This document shows, in pieces, positions 1 to 11,262 of a DNA stretch of 64,000 nt; within the stretch, counting starts at the first letter, position 1; each line of letters opens with the position of its first letter. The DNA comes from Thelonectria olida. Lineage: Eukaryota > Ascomycota > Sordariomycetes > Hypocreales > Nectriaceae. The notes below the pieces were generated by a model. It did no database searches. It was given only the letters and a program-made list of their open reading frames with translations, and was not told the DNA's origin. The DNA lies in NCBI GenBank assembly GCA_020736575.1, contig JAGPYM010000006.1, positions 1,240,001-1,304,000 of the forward strand. Direction: 5' to 3'. The translations under genes were made by a program, and so were the position numbers.

Positions 1-324
1 GATGAAGAAATTATGCAGCAATCGTTATTAGTTTCTTTACTCGAACTAGGATCAAGGCTGAGCCGCGACAGCATCAGAATAGCGCATAATTAATACTTGA
101 TAGCGTAGCTTCTATATAAAAGCACATCATGACAACATCATCCAGCATTGCTGATGAAAGATACTTCCCCGATTATCTTAGGGCCGAAACATACAACAGA
201 CCCTCTACCATACCAAGGGCCAAGACTATGCTTCAATTGATTATACATAATGATCCCAATGCTAACCTCCTTTTGAACCTGCGCCTCGAAAAATCCAGAT
301 CCAGCGTGGAATACATCTGTTCCT

Positions 325-1124
325 TTACACGTAGCCCTTGCGCGCTCCCTAAGTCAAATGTCAGCACTGCATTCTCAACCACCACAATCAAAACGGAACT
401 TACCTGGAAGAAGAACCTGACAACAAACACTTGTAGAGCACCCATACACACGATGAGCGCAATCTGAATCAAACTGAAGTTGACAATCCGGCCCTCGGTG
501 CTATTGACCGTGGCGAAATTGCGGTTCTCACGAGTTCGGAAATACTTCTGGTTTCGAGAGATAGTAGAAAGCTGGCCGGAGATCTTGAAGATGGACTCCT
601 CCAGAACGGAGGTCTGCTCGGGGGTCGTTCCTTGCTTCGAGGGGAGCTGGGCGCGCTGCTCGTTCTCGATCTAGGCGCAAAGTTAATAACCATCCAGAAA
701 TAGTCAAGCCATGGTTGGCACTCACAGCAATCTCGAAGTCAACAAACTTCTCAGCGAAGGTACTCATCTCGTTGTCGAAGCAGAACGAGTACTCGCCCAC
801 GGCGTTGGCAGAGAAGACAAAGTCACCCTGTCGCTCCTTCTGGCCATCCATGATGACCTTGCTATTGGGACCCTCGACAATGTAATCGACATCAAACGAA
901 CCGCCAGATTGAACCTAAAGTCGAAGATAAGCTGGAGTCCTTGTACGTTTCGTTTTCTCGGGTAGGCTCACAGCAAAGTAAAAAGCGATCTTCTCGCCCT
1001 CCTTTTTGGTCGTGGCGTAAAAGCAAGCCTTCTCGTTGGCAGAGAGCTTGTAGGTGAGAGCAGTAGCGGTAACATCAGTCACCAAGCAGGCGACAAGCCC
1101 GGCGAACAATGTCGTGAGTCTCAT
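325..1124 (-). CDS. p24 family (emp24/gp25L) cargo receptor
   Basis: Type I membrane protein of the early secretory pathway. p24 proteins cycle between ER and Golgi in COPI/COPII vesicles and select cargo such as GPI-anchored proteins. I assemble four exons: 1124-972, 914-726, 670-404 and 348-325. They join in frame to give 210 residues, the usual size of the family. Visible are an N-terminal signal peptide, a GOLD domain with two cysteines (ANEKACFYA and YSFCFDNEM), a coiled-coil stretch, one C-terminal transmembrane helix (IQIALIVCMGALQVFVV) and a short cytosolic tail with the FF motif typical of COP binding. The last exon encodes only seven residues (GARKGYV) and a stop. The introns are 50-60 nt with GTGAG/GTAAG donors. 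Which p24 subfamily it belongs to is not certain; it resembles the Erp-type fungal receptors. It is divergent from the phosphatase gene downstream of it in coordinates. Confidence 0.9.
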
Positions 1125-1732
1125 GGTCGATGTGTCGTTATCGCGTGCAGAACGGCTGGTTCAGGACAAGCTGTCGCCAAAGCCAAAGTGGATGTACATG
1201 TGTTAGGGGAGCGAGCGAACGGGCCACGACTGGGTTCGGCGCGGAATTTTGCAGCACCCGGCGGGAGAAGCTCCCTTAGCCTGAGGGGGTGGTTTAGGGG
1301 GGAAAGCATCAGCCACGCCTTGACAATCACAAGCTTCCCAACTTCCGCCAATCTGACGATACGGGATCTGCGCCACATTTAATTTGAGCAAACGCGTCAG
1401 AGACGTGATTCTGCACGTTTCAACGGCCAAGAAAGGGTAACCTCACACAGTGCCTAGGAAGGTACGTATTCTTGGTCTAGCGGATGACAGCTCCCCTCCT
1501 TTCAGCTGTCTCAACTTCAACTTTTATTTGTCTTGGACAAACACACAGTTTGTGTCGACATATCATGAGTCTGGCATGACGTCTTTATTCCAAGCTTCAT
1601 TTCACCACTTTCCTTAATCCACTCAATCTTGCTCTTTATTACAAGATTCGTCCTTATCTCCCGTCGCAATCTTAATTCTTGAAGCTCTCCCGTTCTCTTC
1701 TTTCGTCCCTGCCGGGAAGGCCAGCTTACGCC
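1125..1732. promoter_or_regulatory. intergenic region between divergent p24 and PhoD-like genes
   Basis: About 600 bp separate the two divergent start codons, so this stretch must hold both promoters and 5' leaders. The 3' half is rich in C and T on the plus strand, which is usual before fungal transcription start sites. I see no gene and no clear TATA box. Confidence 0.5.
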
Positions 1733-3755
1733 ATGGCATTCCAGACAACCACCGCAAAGGTGACTTCAGTCGCCTTGAGGATATGTACCCTTATCTTCTT
1801 CAGACTTGTTCGTAATCCGCAATCAATGCTTAAATTGAAATAAGCCGTCTAACGCAGTCGCATAGTTCCCCGTAAGCGTCCCGAGCTCTCCGATGTGCCT
1901 AGACATCCAATCCTAATCCAGAGAACAGGCGCATTTCCCGACGGTTGCGATCGCCCTCTTCGCAATCTACGTTCCGGCTTATTTTGCCAGCTACTTTGCC
2001 ACTCCCAAGGTTGAAGTCGTCGCCGACCAAGTAGATATCACAGTCGAGACTACCGTTACCGCCGAAACTCCTCTCCTCGGCGACAAGAGCGCCCCTGCGG
2101 AGGTTGTCACCGAAAAAATCGACGTCAAGGAAAAACTCACAGTGCGCGAGAAGCCTGCCAACCCATTGAGCATTCTTTTGTTCGGAGCTCCCAGTGCCAC
2201 TCGACCTATTGCATCTGCCCTGACGTTCCTCATCAACCTCGCTCTCATCGGCTGCACTGCCGATGCTCTTTTCCGCGCCCGTATTTACTACCCCGCTGAT
2301 GACCTATCGTTTGTTCGTCTTGGACATGTGTCTCCTACGGAGGCGCGATTCCTCATCCGCGAGCCGGATCAAGACAAGCTGCCTGTAAGCTTTGAAATTC
2401 ACATCAAGGACGCGCAGCCACCTTTCGACAACACTCTCTGGCAGCAGGCCGGTGGTGTGAGATGGACTGACAATGCGACCGACTTTACGGCTGCCTTGAC
2501 GATTCCCCTTCACCATTCACAACAGCGTCGCTATGAGTGGAGGACATCCAACAACCACACGGGCGAGTTCCTTGCCCCTCCAAAGGCGGGAGTCATGCCT
2601 GAGTATGACGACGGGAAATTCACCTTCCTTTCCACCTCATGCATCCTCCCCCGGTTCCCCTACAACCCTATGGACCATCCTCTGGCCATTCCTGGTCTCC
2701 GACATTTAGCCAACAAGCTTCCCGAGCTTAAAGCTCAGTTCATGCTGTTCTTAGGCGATTTCATCTACGTTGATGTTCCAGAGCGTTTTGGAAAGACCGT
2801 CGACGAGTATCGCATGCAATATCGTCAGGTCTACGCATCTCCCGACTGGGCCCCTGTTGCGCAAAACCTGAGCTGGATCCATGTCCTTGATGATCACGAA
2901 ATCTCCAACGACTGGTCTTCGAACAACACCGGCGTCTACAATGCCGCTGTTGATCCTTGGCATCTATATCAGGCGAATGTTAACCCTCCGAAGGCTCAGG
3001 CAGCTGGCACCAGGAATGTTCGCGAGGGCGCAACCTGGTATGAATTCGTGCAAGGTCCTGCCAGCTTCTTCATGATGGATACCCGTAGCTATCGATCCGA
3101 CAACAAGCTCCCTTTCAATGCGACCGACAAGACGATGTTGGGTCCGCAGCAGCTGGCCGACTTCTTGGCTTGGTTGGCCCGCCCAGAGCCCAGTGGAGTC
3201 CAGTGGAAGGTGATTGCCTCTTCTGTCCCCTTTACCAAGAACTGGCCGATCAATGTTCAAGATACGTGGGGCGGCTTCCTCGTCGAGAGGAAGAAGATTC
3301 TCGAGCACATGTGGGATGCTGGCGCTCGAGGCACCGGCGTCATCATTCTTTCGGGAGATCGACATGAGTTTGCGGCCACCAAGTTCCCTCCGCCCCCCAA
3401 CTCACGATGGCCGCAATTCGCAACCGCCCACGAATTCTCGACCAGCCCTTTGAGCCAGTTCGCGTCTCCTTTCCCATCCTACAAGCAAACTGATGATGAA
3501 GACGTCATGATGAAGTGAGTCGACCCTGAATCACCTTCCCAATTGCTCCTCTAACAACAGCTATTTAGGTACATCCCTGGAGGCATCTCCAAATTTGGAT
3601 CATTCACCATGGAGAAGGTGGACGGCAAAAGCACGTTGCTCTATCGCCTATTCATCAATGGCAATGAGACTTGGAGCACAGTCGTTGAGGCACCACCCGT
3701 ACCTGAAAGCGTGGGGACTCCGTCAATCTGGGACAGGCTCACACAGTACCTTTGA
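1733..3755 (+). CDS. PhoD-like metallophosphatase, membrane-anchored
   Basis: Putative alkaline phosphatase/phosphodiesterase of the PhoD family. The start is the ATG at 1733 (MAFQTTTAKV). My model has exons 1733-1807, a 6-nt micro-exon 1866-1871, 1929-3514 and 3569-3755, about 617 residues. Both introns around the micro-exon carry CTAAC/CTAAT branch-like sites and the joined reading (FRLFPAHFPTVAIALFAIY) forms a hydrophobic anchor. A second membrane segment follows at about residue 105. The catalytic part shows FLGDFIYVD, the LDDHEISND metal-binding loop, MMDTRSYR and a late LSGDRHEF, all typical PhoD metal ligands. The last intron splits the AAG codon (donor at 3515, acceptor at 3568). The catalytic domain probably faces the lumen or outside, judging from the anchors. 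The main exon is certain; the first 30 residues are inferred. Confidence 0.85.
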
Positions 3756-4226
3756 AAGCAGGAGCCAGTTGAGGGATTGTAATTTGTAAGGGCGTTATGA
3801 GGCTATCATTGTTGCTGGGGGTTCTTTGATGGCTCCCGTTCCATCATCTGGATATCAGGCTTACTTTGCCATTCGTAATTAGTGCTGTTAATAATACTCC
3901 CAAAGGGGACCCCTCTTGCCGGTTTGTTCGTATCACTCACGCCTTTCCCATAGCGTGTTTGTATCAAGGTGCTGTTTCATTCCGACCAATTATCAAAACC
4001 CCATCCACGGCGTTTTCAAGGGTTAGGGTTATGGCCGCCAAAATGGAGGTCTCCACGCCAGGTCGCAGCACGCCCAGAAAGATTAGCTCACCGCCCTAGC
4101 CAGCCCCTCCACTCTCAGAAAATTTCCTGGCAAAATTCTGGAAAGTTTTCTTATCCGAACTTCATCTGCATCTGTGCCGTGCGACAAACGACCATTGCGC
4201 AACAAAATTAAATCACAACAGTCACC
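3756..4226. other. intergenic region, PhoD 3' end to RRP15 start
   Basis: About 470 bp with no gene that I can support. It should contain the phosphatase 3' UTR and the RRP15 promoter. One stretch (about 4018-4030) contains GGGTTAGGGTTA, a telomere-repeat-like dimer. Such motifs occur in promoters of ribosome-biogenesis genes in other eukaryotes, so it may be meaningful here, but that is a guess. Confidence 0.4.
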
Positions 4227-5144
4227 ATGGCTGGACCCGGAAACAAGAAGAAGCGGTCCATTGAAAGTCGACTGCAAGGACCCTCGAAGAAACAGAAGCG
4301 GAGAAATCTTGCAGCTTACCATAGCGAGTCGGAGGACGACGACGCTCAAGATTTCGATGCTGTCAATTTGCTCGACTCGGACGATGACATTCACAACGCT
4401 CGCGTAGAAGACGTGGGCGACTCTGACCAAGACGTTTCGAGCTCCGAAGACGAAAGCCCTGCGCTCCAGAAACCAGTCAAGAAGACGAAGACCACTACCC
4501 CAGCAAAGTCAAAGCCCCAGCAGGAGGTTGAGGAGGAGTCGGAAGCCGAGTCAGAAGAAGAAGATGACGACGAGGAATCAGACGGCGACACCGACGACGA
4601 CGATGAAGATGCTCCCAGATCGAAAAAGAAGTCTAAGCGAAACGACCCCGATGCATTCGCCACTTCGCTTTCCAAGATTCTAAACACCAAACTCTCCACA
4701 TCCAAACGATCAGATCCCGTCTTGGCCAGAAGCGCCGCCGCTCATGAAGCCTCCAAAGCCGCAGTGGATACTGCCCTCGAAGCCAAGGCGCGAAAACAAA
4801 TCCGAGATCAGAAGAAGAGGGCGATGGAAAAGGGCCGAGTGAAGGACGTGCTCGTCGCCACCACCAACCAAACCACTGGGGAACTCGAGACAACTACTGG
4901 AGAGATATTGGCGACAGAGAGACGGCTGCGCAAGGTCGCGCAGAGGGGTGTGGTCAAGTTGTTCAATGCTGTCCGGGCCGCACAAGTCAAGGCCGTTGAG
5001 ACAGAGAGGACCAACCAAAAGCAAGGCATGATTGGTATGAGTAGACGGGAGGAAAAGGTCAATGAGATGAGTAAGAAGGGATTCCTAGAACTCATCGCCT
5101 CAGGAGGCGGTGGTTTGAAGAAGGGTGCACTGGAGGAGGCGTAA
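4227..5144 (+). CDS. RRP15: Rrp15-family ribosomal RNA processing protein
   Basis: Nucleolar protein needed for pre-60S ribosome maturation (27S pre-rRNA processing in yeast). It is a single exon of 305 residues beginning MAGPGNKKKR. The first 130 residues are a low-complexity charged region: a basic nuclear-localisation-like start followed by long runs of Glu, Asp and Ser. Residues about 135-270 form the conserved Rrp15 domain, recognisable from DPDAFATSLSKILNTKLS, the SDPVLARS element, a basic helix around RKQIRDQKKRAMEKGRVKD, and LRKVAQRGVVKLFNAVRAAQ. The C-terminus (KGFLELIASGG) is also typical. No intron is needed. It is somewhat longer than the yeast protein (about 250 residues) because of the acidic N-terminal part. 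Confidence 0.92.
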   Translation: MAGPGNKKKRSIESRLQGPSKKQKRRNLAAYHSESEDDDAQDFDAVNLLDSDDDIHNARVEDVGDSDQDVSSSEDESPALQKPVKKTKTTTPAKSKPQQEVEEESEAESEEEDDDEESDGDTDDDDEDAPRSKKKSKRNDPDAFATSLSKILNTKLSTSKRSDPVLARSAAAHEASKAAVDTALEAKARKQIRDQKKRAMEKGRVKDVLVATTNQTTGELETTTGEILATERRLRKVAQRGVVKLFNAVRAAQVKAVETERTNQKQGMIGMSRREEKVNEMSKKGFLELIASGGGGLKKGALEEA

Positions 5145-5383
5145 AATAGTTGTATGTTCATGGTTAATGGTTTAAGTAAAGAGGAGTATGGGAATCATCA
5201 GGCCTGTGGTTTTCCGGCCAAGCAACTGAAGTCGCAACAAAGATACCCCTATGATGCACCGATCCCACCATCGCCGGTCCCTGTCTTTCCAGTTGTATAG
5301 TTTACAAGTACAATCCCTCGGTATCATAACATCCACACCGCGTTCGCTGCTAATCTCATTTCTTTTTCTTGTCATTTTTTTTC

Positions 5384-6004
5384 TTATTGGAAGTCACTCG
5401 CCTGCAGATTCCTTGTCATGGAGGGCAGCTTGACCTTCATGCCATCCAATTCCTTCGTCATCACGACCTGGCAACCCAGTCGGCTCGTCTCGGTAAGACC
5501 AAAGGCAAGGTCCAACATGTCGTTCTCGTCATCATCAGGCTCGGGCATCTTGTCGAAATAATCGTCCTCGGTAACGATCACATGGCAGGTCGAGCAGGCG
5601 CAGGATCCTCCGCAAGCGCCCTCCATCTCGAGGTCGTTGGCTTGGGCAATGTCCAGCAGGTTGTCGCCCGCGCTGACAGCGAACTTGTGCTCCTCCCCGT
5701 CTTTCTCGATGAAAGTGATGTATAGCCTGTGGCAATTGTTAGGAATGGACCTGGATACGAAGATTTGTTGAACCTACTCCTCACCGGGCTTCGGCGTGTG
5801 GATATGTCCGTGCCGCCGTTGCGCCGAGGTGGTAAAGGAACGTTGGCTCAGAGGCGCCAGGCGGGCAGCTCGGGGGATGATCGAAGATCGTGGCCTTGTC
5901 GACAAAAAGTTGACTCTGCTCTGGCTCCGGACAGGCTGGGCCCATCGGCATGCCGCTGCCGGGAGCTTTGAGAAGCCGGCGGAGAGGGATCGGGATGCAG
6001 ACAT
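5384..6004 (-). CDS. YAH1: mitochondrial 2Fe-2S ferredoxin (adrenodoxin type)
   Basis: Adrenodoxin-type ferredoxin of the mitochondrial matrix. It carries electrons for Fe-S cluster synthesis and for haem A and coenzyme Q biosynthesis. Two exons, 6004-5778 and 5726-5384, are joined across a 51-nt intron that splits a Glu codon, giving about 189 residues. The start chosen is MSASRSLSAG; the reading frame is open further upstream but that part looks like leader. Residues 1-70 are Arg/Ser-rich without acids, a mitochondrial presequence. The ferredoxin domain starts at LYITFIEKDG and carries the cluster ligands C-x5-C-x2-C (GACGGSCACSTC) with the fourth Cys in RLGCQVV, plus the acidic helix (EPDDDENDMLDLAF) used for docking to its reductase. 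It is divergent from the Ugo1-like gene, with about 400 bp shared upstream. Confidence 0.93.
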
Positions 6005-6400
6005 GGTGCCGGTGTTTTCGGATTTCGACTCGGGAGGTGAGGGGAACGGGGAACCTCGATCAAAATCGATAAATCGTTGTAGTGATGCAGATCCGACCTC
6101 GGAGGCAGTCTGATCCAAGCCGACAAATTTCAACCGTCGCTGAATACGCCAATTCGCTCAATGCCGCTGGGTCCTCACCAATTCGATCCGTCCTCTCACG
6201 TCCAAGATGATTTTAAGCAGCCGAAAAAATGCAGCTCGGATAAGAAGCCTTATCGGCCGGGAAATTCATTCACCGTTCTCCGCGTTTAACTCCGAGGCGG
6301 GTAATGGCATGCATGATTTCATTTTCAATTATCCAAGCTTGTGAAATCGCATTCTTGACTCGCACTTTTTGCCAATGCTTGTGCATGCTACGATCTCACA
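6005..6400. promoter_or_regulatory. shared upstream region of ferredoxin and Ugo1-like genes
   Basis: Both flanking genes encode mitochondrial proteins and are transcribed away from this 396-bp interval, so it should be a bidirectional promoter. I see no TATA box or named motif. The part next to the ferredoxin gene stays open in the ferredoxin frame up to 6133 but is more likely 5' leader. Confidence 0.5.
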
Positions 6401-7973
6401 ATGTCAAATCACCGAGAAGGCGTCAATCCACTGAGGCCGTACTACATACCCCCAACTATCGGCCCTCCATCTGATGCTGTCCCCAAATCGAGCCCGAGCC
6501 CAAATCCGTTTTCACAAGGCGGTCACCATGCGACAGCCAGTGGGAGATACGCAACCAAAGCGCGTGATGTGTTCGCCGACCTGGAATACAAGGACTATTT
6601 AGGGGATGCGTCCCCATCGGTGGTTCAAAATGTCAAAGACTTGATTGAGGAGCTGATGTGGAAATACACCTCGGTCCTCATGGCCCAGCCATTCGAAGTG
6701 GCCAAGACAATCCTGCAAGTTCGTGACCAGGACGAGAACGCTGCACTTTCATCTCCTTCAGAGCTCGAGGCAGTCAGAAAGCGGACTTCCACCTACGGAA
6801 GCACGATATATGACGTAAGATAAGCTTCGACCGTTTTGCCCGCACACTTGACTAACTCACTATTGTAGTTCCAAGAGTCTGATTCTGAAGGCGAAGAACC
6901 AGCCTATTTTACGTCGACTGCGCCGAGCACTCCCACTCCTTCACATCCCCGACGACCAAACGGCCGTCGAACACCGTCACCTGCAAAGAAGCCGGCTATT
7001 CCGGAACAATATCTCGCCTTGCGTCGCCCAGATTCGGTTCTGGAGGTGATCGGTCATCTGTGGGGCAAGGAGGGTGCATGGGGTGTCTGGAAGGGTTCCA
7101 ATGCGTCCTTCTTGTATACTGTTCTCCAGTCTTTGCTTGAGAACTGGTCGAGAAGCTTCCTCAGTGCCATTTTCAACGTTCCAGATATCGGTGTGAAGGA
7201 GGATATTGACCGCCTTATCGATATCGCTTCGCCCTACCCTTGGGCTTCCCTCTTTGTGGCAGCCACTGCCGCCGTCGCTACTGGCGTTCTTCTGTCGCCG
7301 TTGGATCTAGTTCGCACCAGGTAAGGACCAACGCAATTCTATGGACATCTCATAAGCTAATGCTAGCAGATTTATTGTCACTCCTAGTATGAAGGGACAG
7401 CGTAGGACAATCGCAACGCTTCGGGCTCTCCCGTCATATGTCTGCTCCTCCATGCTCCTCGTTCCCACGGTCCTCAACTCTCTCATTCACCCTCTTCTCA
7501 CCCTTTCGACTCCCCTCGTCCTTCGAACCCGATTCATGATCGACAGCCACGTCTCTCCCATGACTTTCTCCGTGGCCAAGTTCTTCGCCTCCTCCGCAGC
7601 CATCCTTGTCAAGCTGCCCATTGAGACTGTTCTACGCCGTGGCCAAGTAGCTCTGTTGTCCAGCCGGGAGTACATGCAAGCCCTGGGCGGCCCTGAGCAA
7701 CAACTCACAACTATTGTTCCACCCGGACGCTACGACGGAGCCTTCGGTACCATGTACCACATTGTCACTGAGGAGGGCTCACGGCAGGTTCCAACCACCA
7801 AGCCAACCGTAGCGAAAAAGACCAGGGGAAGGCCCAGAGCGGTTGCGCCCACCGTCTACAAAAAGGGCCAGGGCTTGGACGGCCTCTGGAGAGGGTGGAA
7901 AGTCAGCTGGTGGGGTCTCGTCGGCCTTTGGACCGCCAGTGTTGTTGGACACGGTGGAGAGGGCGAGTTTTAA
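6401..7973 (+). CDS. UGO1: Ugo1-like mitochondrial fusion/carrier-family protein
   Basis: Mitochondrial outer-membrane protein of the degenerate mitochondrial carrier family. In yeast, Ugo1 links Fzo1 and Mgm1 during mitochondrial fusion. Three exons, 6401-6814, 6869-7320 and 7370-7973, join in frame to 489 residues. Seen are an N-terminal disordered Pro/Ser-rich part, a conserved YKDYLGDASPSVVQNVKDLI region, and carrier-like motifs: MAQPFEVAKTILQVR early, LLSPLDLVRTRFIVTP in the middle and VKLPIETVLRRGQVALL late. These match the Px[DE]xxx[KR] signature of the carrier fold. The linker between the first and second motif is Ser/Pro-rich and loop-like. The C-terminus contains a conserved GLWRGWKVSWWGL segment. 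Intron 1 uses GTAAGA...TTGTAG and intron 2 GTAAGG...AGCAG. Confidence 0.88.
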
Positions 7974-9506
7974 GAGTACCCAGCGTTAGTTGGGACAGTT
8001 CATTCATTTGCAGGCAAGGCGTTGTCGGTTGGGATCTCTCCTCTTCTACGAGCTTGATGATGGGACGGCATGATATCCACCTCCATTTTCTTGGCACCGG
8101 TGTACAAAATTGCGTACTAACGTTAATGTATATTTCATGATGCAATGTGTCATATCCATCGTTAGTTACAGGCTCGCTACTCACGACTCGTATGTAGCTT
8201 ACGAGACTCATGATTGTGCGGCATTAGACTACCTATGTTAACTGTTATGTCCGTGTGGCAACCAGGGAAGAGTTCATGTTCTGTGCTCATGCATTAGGCG
8301 ATTTGGCCTGCATAATTTATTGCCTCGAGCATTGGAGCGTTAGTCAAGGGATCCTTGCCATGACAAATCTTAGGCGCCCTTACATGTGGTGGCTCCTACC
8401 AAGCCCAATGCCTCTGTGTCGGTAGATACTGGCTACCACCTCACAGGCTGTTTGGGGCTTGTTCGAGTCGCTTGAAGCTGCCTTTCCTCCATCGGTTTCT
8501 TTGACACGCTGCTGTGCCTGGCAATACAAGGCATCCCGAACGTCTTATTCAGGTGCCGACATTACGGAGGCGTTGTCAGAAGCTGAGATATCTGTCAGCC
8601 CCCCAATTGCAATATCATACAGTTCTCTGTGTTTCCGACGGAGCAGTTTCCGGGAAATACTTGATGTGTTTCCCTCTTCCCGTCTTCTGCCAGCGTTTAC
8701 CTGCTGCAAGTCTGGCGACGGAAGGAGGGGAGAGGTTCTTCCCAGGCCCAATCATGTAGGGAAACACGGCAGCGCGTCGCCTACTCTGACACGACTCTCC
8801 GTTGTTGCACCAGGGTGACGTCCGGCTTGCTGCATGTCCAAGGCCGGAGAGACCTCGTCTGCTCTCTTTGTCGTGCTGCACCTTCGGATTGAGGGACATT
8901 GAATTCTTCCGCTGCAGCTCCAACGCCTAGCTTACATCCGGCTTGGCAGGACATGTCGGTTGTCACACCCATCTTCACTCTCTGCTTCAGTCTCTCAGGT
9001 TCCAGCCCGCACCTCCATGTTTCAAAGCCGCTGCCCGGCCTCAGCGTTCGGGTGTTCGAATCGTCCCGCCTTCAGAGTTTAATCTATTCTCTACGTGTGG
9101 CGGCGTCTTGGCTGTGTTGATGGAGGGTGCGTCTCTCCTGTCATGTCGTACGGGAGGCGACATAGGCCAATCACGCTACCACCGATTCAAGCCTTCGGAG
9201 ACTGACGCCCAGGGGCAGGAGAACAGAGGGTTAAGCGCCATGTAGCCTCCCATCGAGTCTTTTTTTCGTGATTCATGATGGAGGTCGGGTATCACACCGT
9301 TGTTGCCTTCGCTTTCAGTTTGCCATTCTGTAGGAGTGCAGATGGGATATAAAAGCTTGGATTTCTGCTGTTGAATCCAGCATCTCAAGCTCAGCAACAC
9401 CCTCCATTGTCCTTGAGGTTCATTCTCTTAAGTTACCAATCCACACTCGTTCTGGTTTTGGTTTCAGTCCTTCATTCCAACTATTCAGTCTTTTCTTCTT
9501 GCAAAC
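7974..9506. other. gene-free stretch between Ugo1-like and LPMO genes
   Basis: About 1.5 kb without a credible gene. The open frames in it are short, lack family resemblance and overlap each other on both strands. The 3' 150 bp is the LPMO promoter and leader. Confidence 0.5.
9349..9356 (+). promoter_or_regulatory. TATA box of the LPMO gene
   Basis: A consensus TATAAAAG lies about 150 bp before the LPMO start codon. A CT-rich and CAAC-rich leader of typical fungal form follows it. A strong TATA box fits an inducible, highly expressed secreted enzyme gene; most other genes in the window lack one. Confidence 0.6.
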
Positions 9507-10319
9507 ATGACTTTCACCAAGATCTCTACCTTGGTGGCCGTTTTGGCATCTTGTTCGTCTGTCACCGCCCATGGCCATGTTCAGAATCTCGTCATCAACG
9601 GTGTCTGGTATCAAGGCTATGACAGCGTCAACTTTCCCTACCAGCGGAATCCACCCACTGTAGCTGGCTGGACCATCGAGCAGAAGGACAATGGCTTCGT
9701 CTCCCCTCATGCCTACTATGAACCCGACATCATCTGCCATCGGGATGCAGTCCCCGCCAAGGGGCATGTCGAGGTCGCTGCTGGAGACACCATCACCATC
9801 CAGTGGTCTGAGTGGCCCGACAACCACCATGGCCCAATTCTGGACTACCTCGCCAACTGCCACGGGCCTTGCGAGGAAGTCGACAAGACAACCCTTGAAT
9901 TCTTCAAGATCGATGCCCTAGGCGTCGTTGACCGAGGCCGACCTGGCACCTATGCCGACGATATCCTGATCGACAATGGCTACGCCTGGAATGTTCGCAT
10001 CCCAGAGAACATAGCCGAAGGGAATTATATACTTCGACATGAGATCATTGCTCTTCACAACGCAATTGAGAAGTTTGGCGCGCAGAACTATCCCCAGTGC
10101 TTCAATCTCAAGATCACGGGTGAGGGCTCCGATCATCCAGAGGGAGTCAACGGCATGAGTCTGTATGATCCCGAGGACGAAGGGCTCTACATCAACATCT
10201 ACTCCAACCCGGCCGATTACAAGGTCCCTGGCCCGCCCATTATCGAGGGAGGTGTTACCTCGGTGAAGCAGGAGCCTTCATCCGCTACTCGCACTGCATC
10301 TGCGACAACCACCTACTAA
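9507..10319 (+). CDS. AA9 lytic polysaccharide monooxygenase, secreted
   Basis: Copper enzyme that oxidatively cleaves cellulose or related glucans outside the cell. It is a single exon of 270 residues. A signal peptide (about residues 1-21, ending SVTA) is followed directly by His22, which becomes the N-terminal His of the copper histidine brace. The second brace His is His107 in the NHHGPILDY motif, and the axial Tyr is Tyr195 in GAQNYPQC, with Gln193 beside it. RHEIIALH at 177-184 is also conserved in AA9. Cysteines at about 77, 118, 122 and 198 can form the usual disulphides. There is no carbohydrate-binding module; the protein ends in a short Ser/Thr-rich tail. I cannot tell the regioselectivity from sequence alone. 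Expression is probably induced by plant polymers, as usual for the family. Confidence 0.95.
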   Translation: MTFTKISTLVAVLASCSSVTAHGHVQNLVINGVWYQGYDSVNFPYQRNPPTVAGWTIEQKDNGFVSPHAYYEPDIICHRDAVPAKGHVEVAAGDTITIQWSEWPDNHHGPILDYLANCHGPCEEVDKTTLEFFKIDALGVVDRGRPGTYADDILIDNGYAWNVRIPENIAEGNYILRHEIIALHNAIEKFGAQNYPQCFNLKITGEGSDHPEGVNGMSLYDPEDEGLYINIYSNPADYKVPGPPIIEGGVTSVKQEPSSATRTASATTTY

Positions 10320-11262
10320 TAATGCTTCCTTTTTTTCGGGAGTGCGTGGGCGGTCTTAACGCAGTCTAACGCAACGCTCGGGTCTTACCTACATGTGACT
10401 GGGGGTATGCAAGGTGTCAAGATGGTCAGGTTGGCAAGAAGTACTTGTGTCTCTTGTTGGGCTTTTGACAGCAATAATACTACTACTTTATCCCGTTCGT
10501 TAGGAAGTCTTATTTGTGCAATATTTCATTGGTAATTCAGGGAGTCTGTTCCCATGTCAAAGCTTGGATGGTTCTTGTGAAACAGCTATGTAGTTGCGTA
10601 GAGAGACTTGACCGCGTGCGTGCGAGATTTAGAGAGCCACCATTTGATTGTTGGGGTTTTGTCTTATCGAGCATCGCAAAAGTTTACGGTCCCATCATTC
10701 GTGTGCGTAGTTCATAAATCTTCCCTCACGCTGCGAACCCAGTTTGAAGTCGTCGTGAAACCTGGCTGTCTGTGCTTGTCAGAAGCGGAGGAACAGACAA
10801 CACCGCACGATGTGGATCAGTAGAAGAAAGAATTCAATAATAAAAGATTTCCAGAATATGTGTCAAGTTCTAAAGCCAGTTTACATTAATTAGCTACAAA
10901 ACCTTTAGTTCGTATAAAAATCGAGAATAAGGAGAGAAGCAACAGGGTAAGTACCAAGGAAGTGTTTGCGCCTCTGGGATGGAGGTTAATAAATTCGCCA
11001 GCACGTGACCTGGCGTTTAACCATGCCACGCTCGCGGAACCTCATTTCCAAGCTTCTTTCAACCACAGCTCATGCGCATATCATTGTTGGCGCTTTGATT
11101 GCTCGCTCGAAGCGCATGCTGATAACGAGCCAGCTTGACTAAATTTGCCCGCTTGGGGCATCGAGGCATGCGACAATCGACCTCGACCTAAGTACCAGTC
11201 TTGCGCCTTCTCCTGGCGTCGCTCCCTTGTCCCTTCATTATCGCAACGACCGCATTCCAACT
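10320..11262. other. intergenic region, LPMO 3' end to SHG1-like start
   Basis: About 940 bp with no supported gene. It includes an A/T-rich part around 10840-10930, probably the end of the LPMO transcription unit and spacer. The last 100 bp is a CT-rich leader for the next gene. An in-frame upstream ATG at 11227 precedes the chosen start but has a poorer context. Confidence 0.45.
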
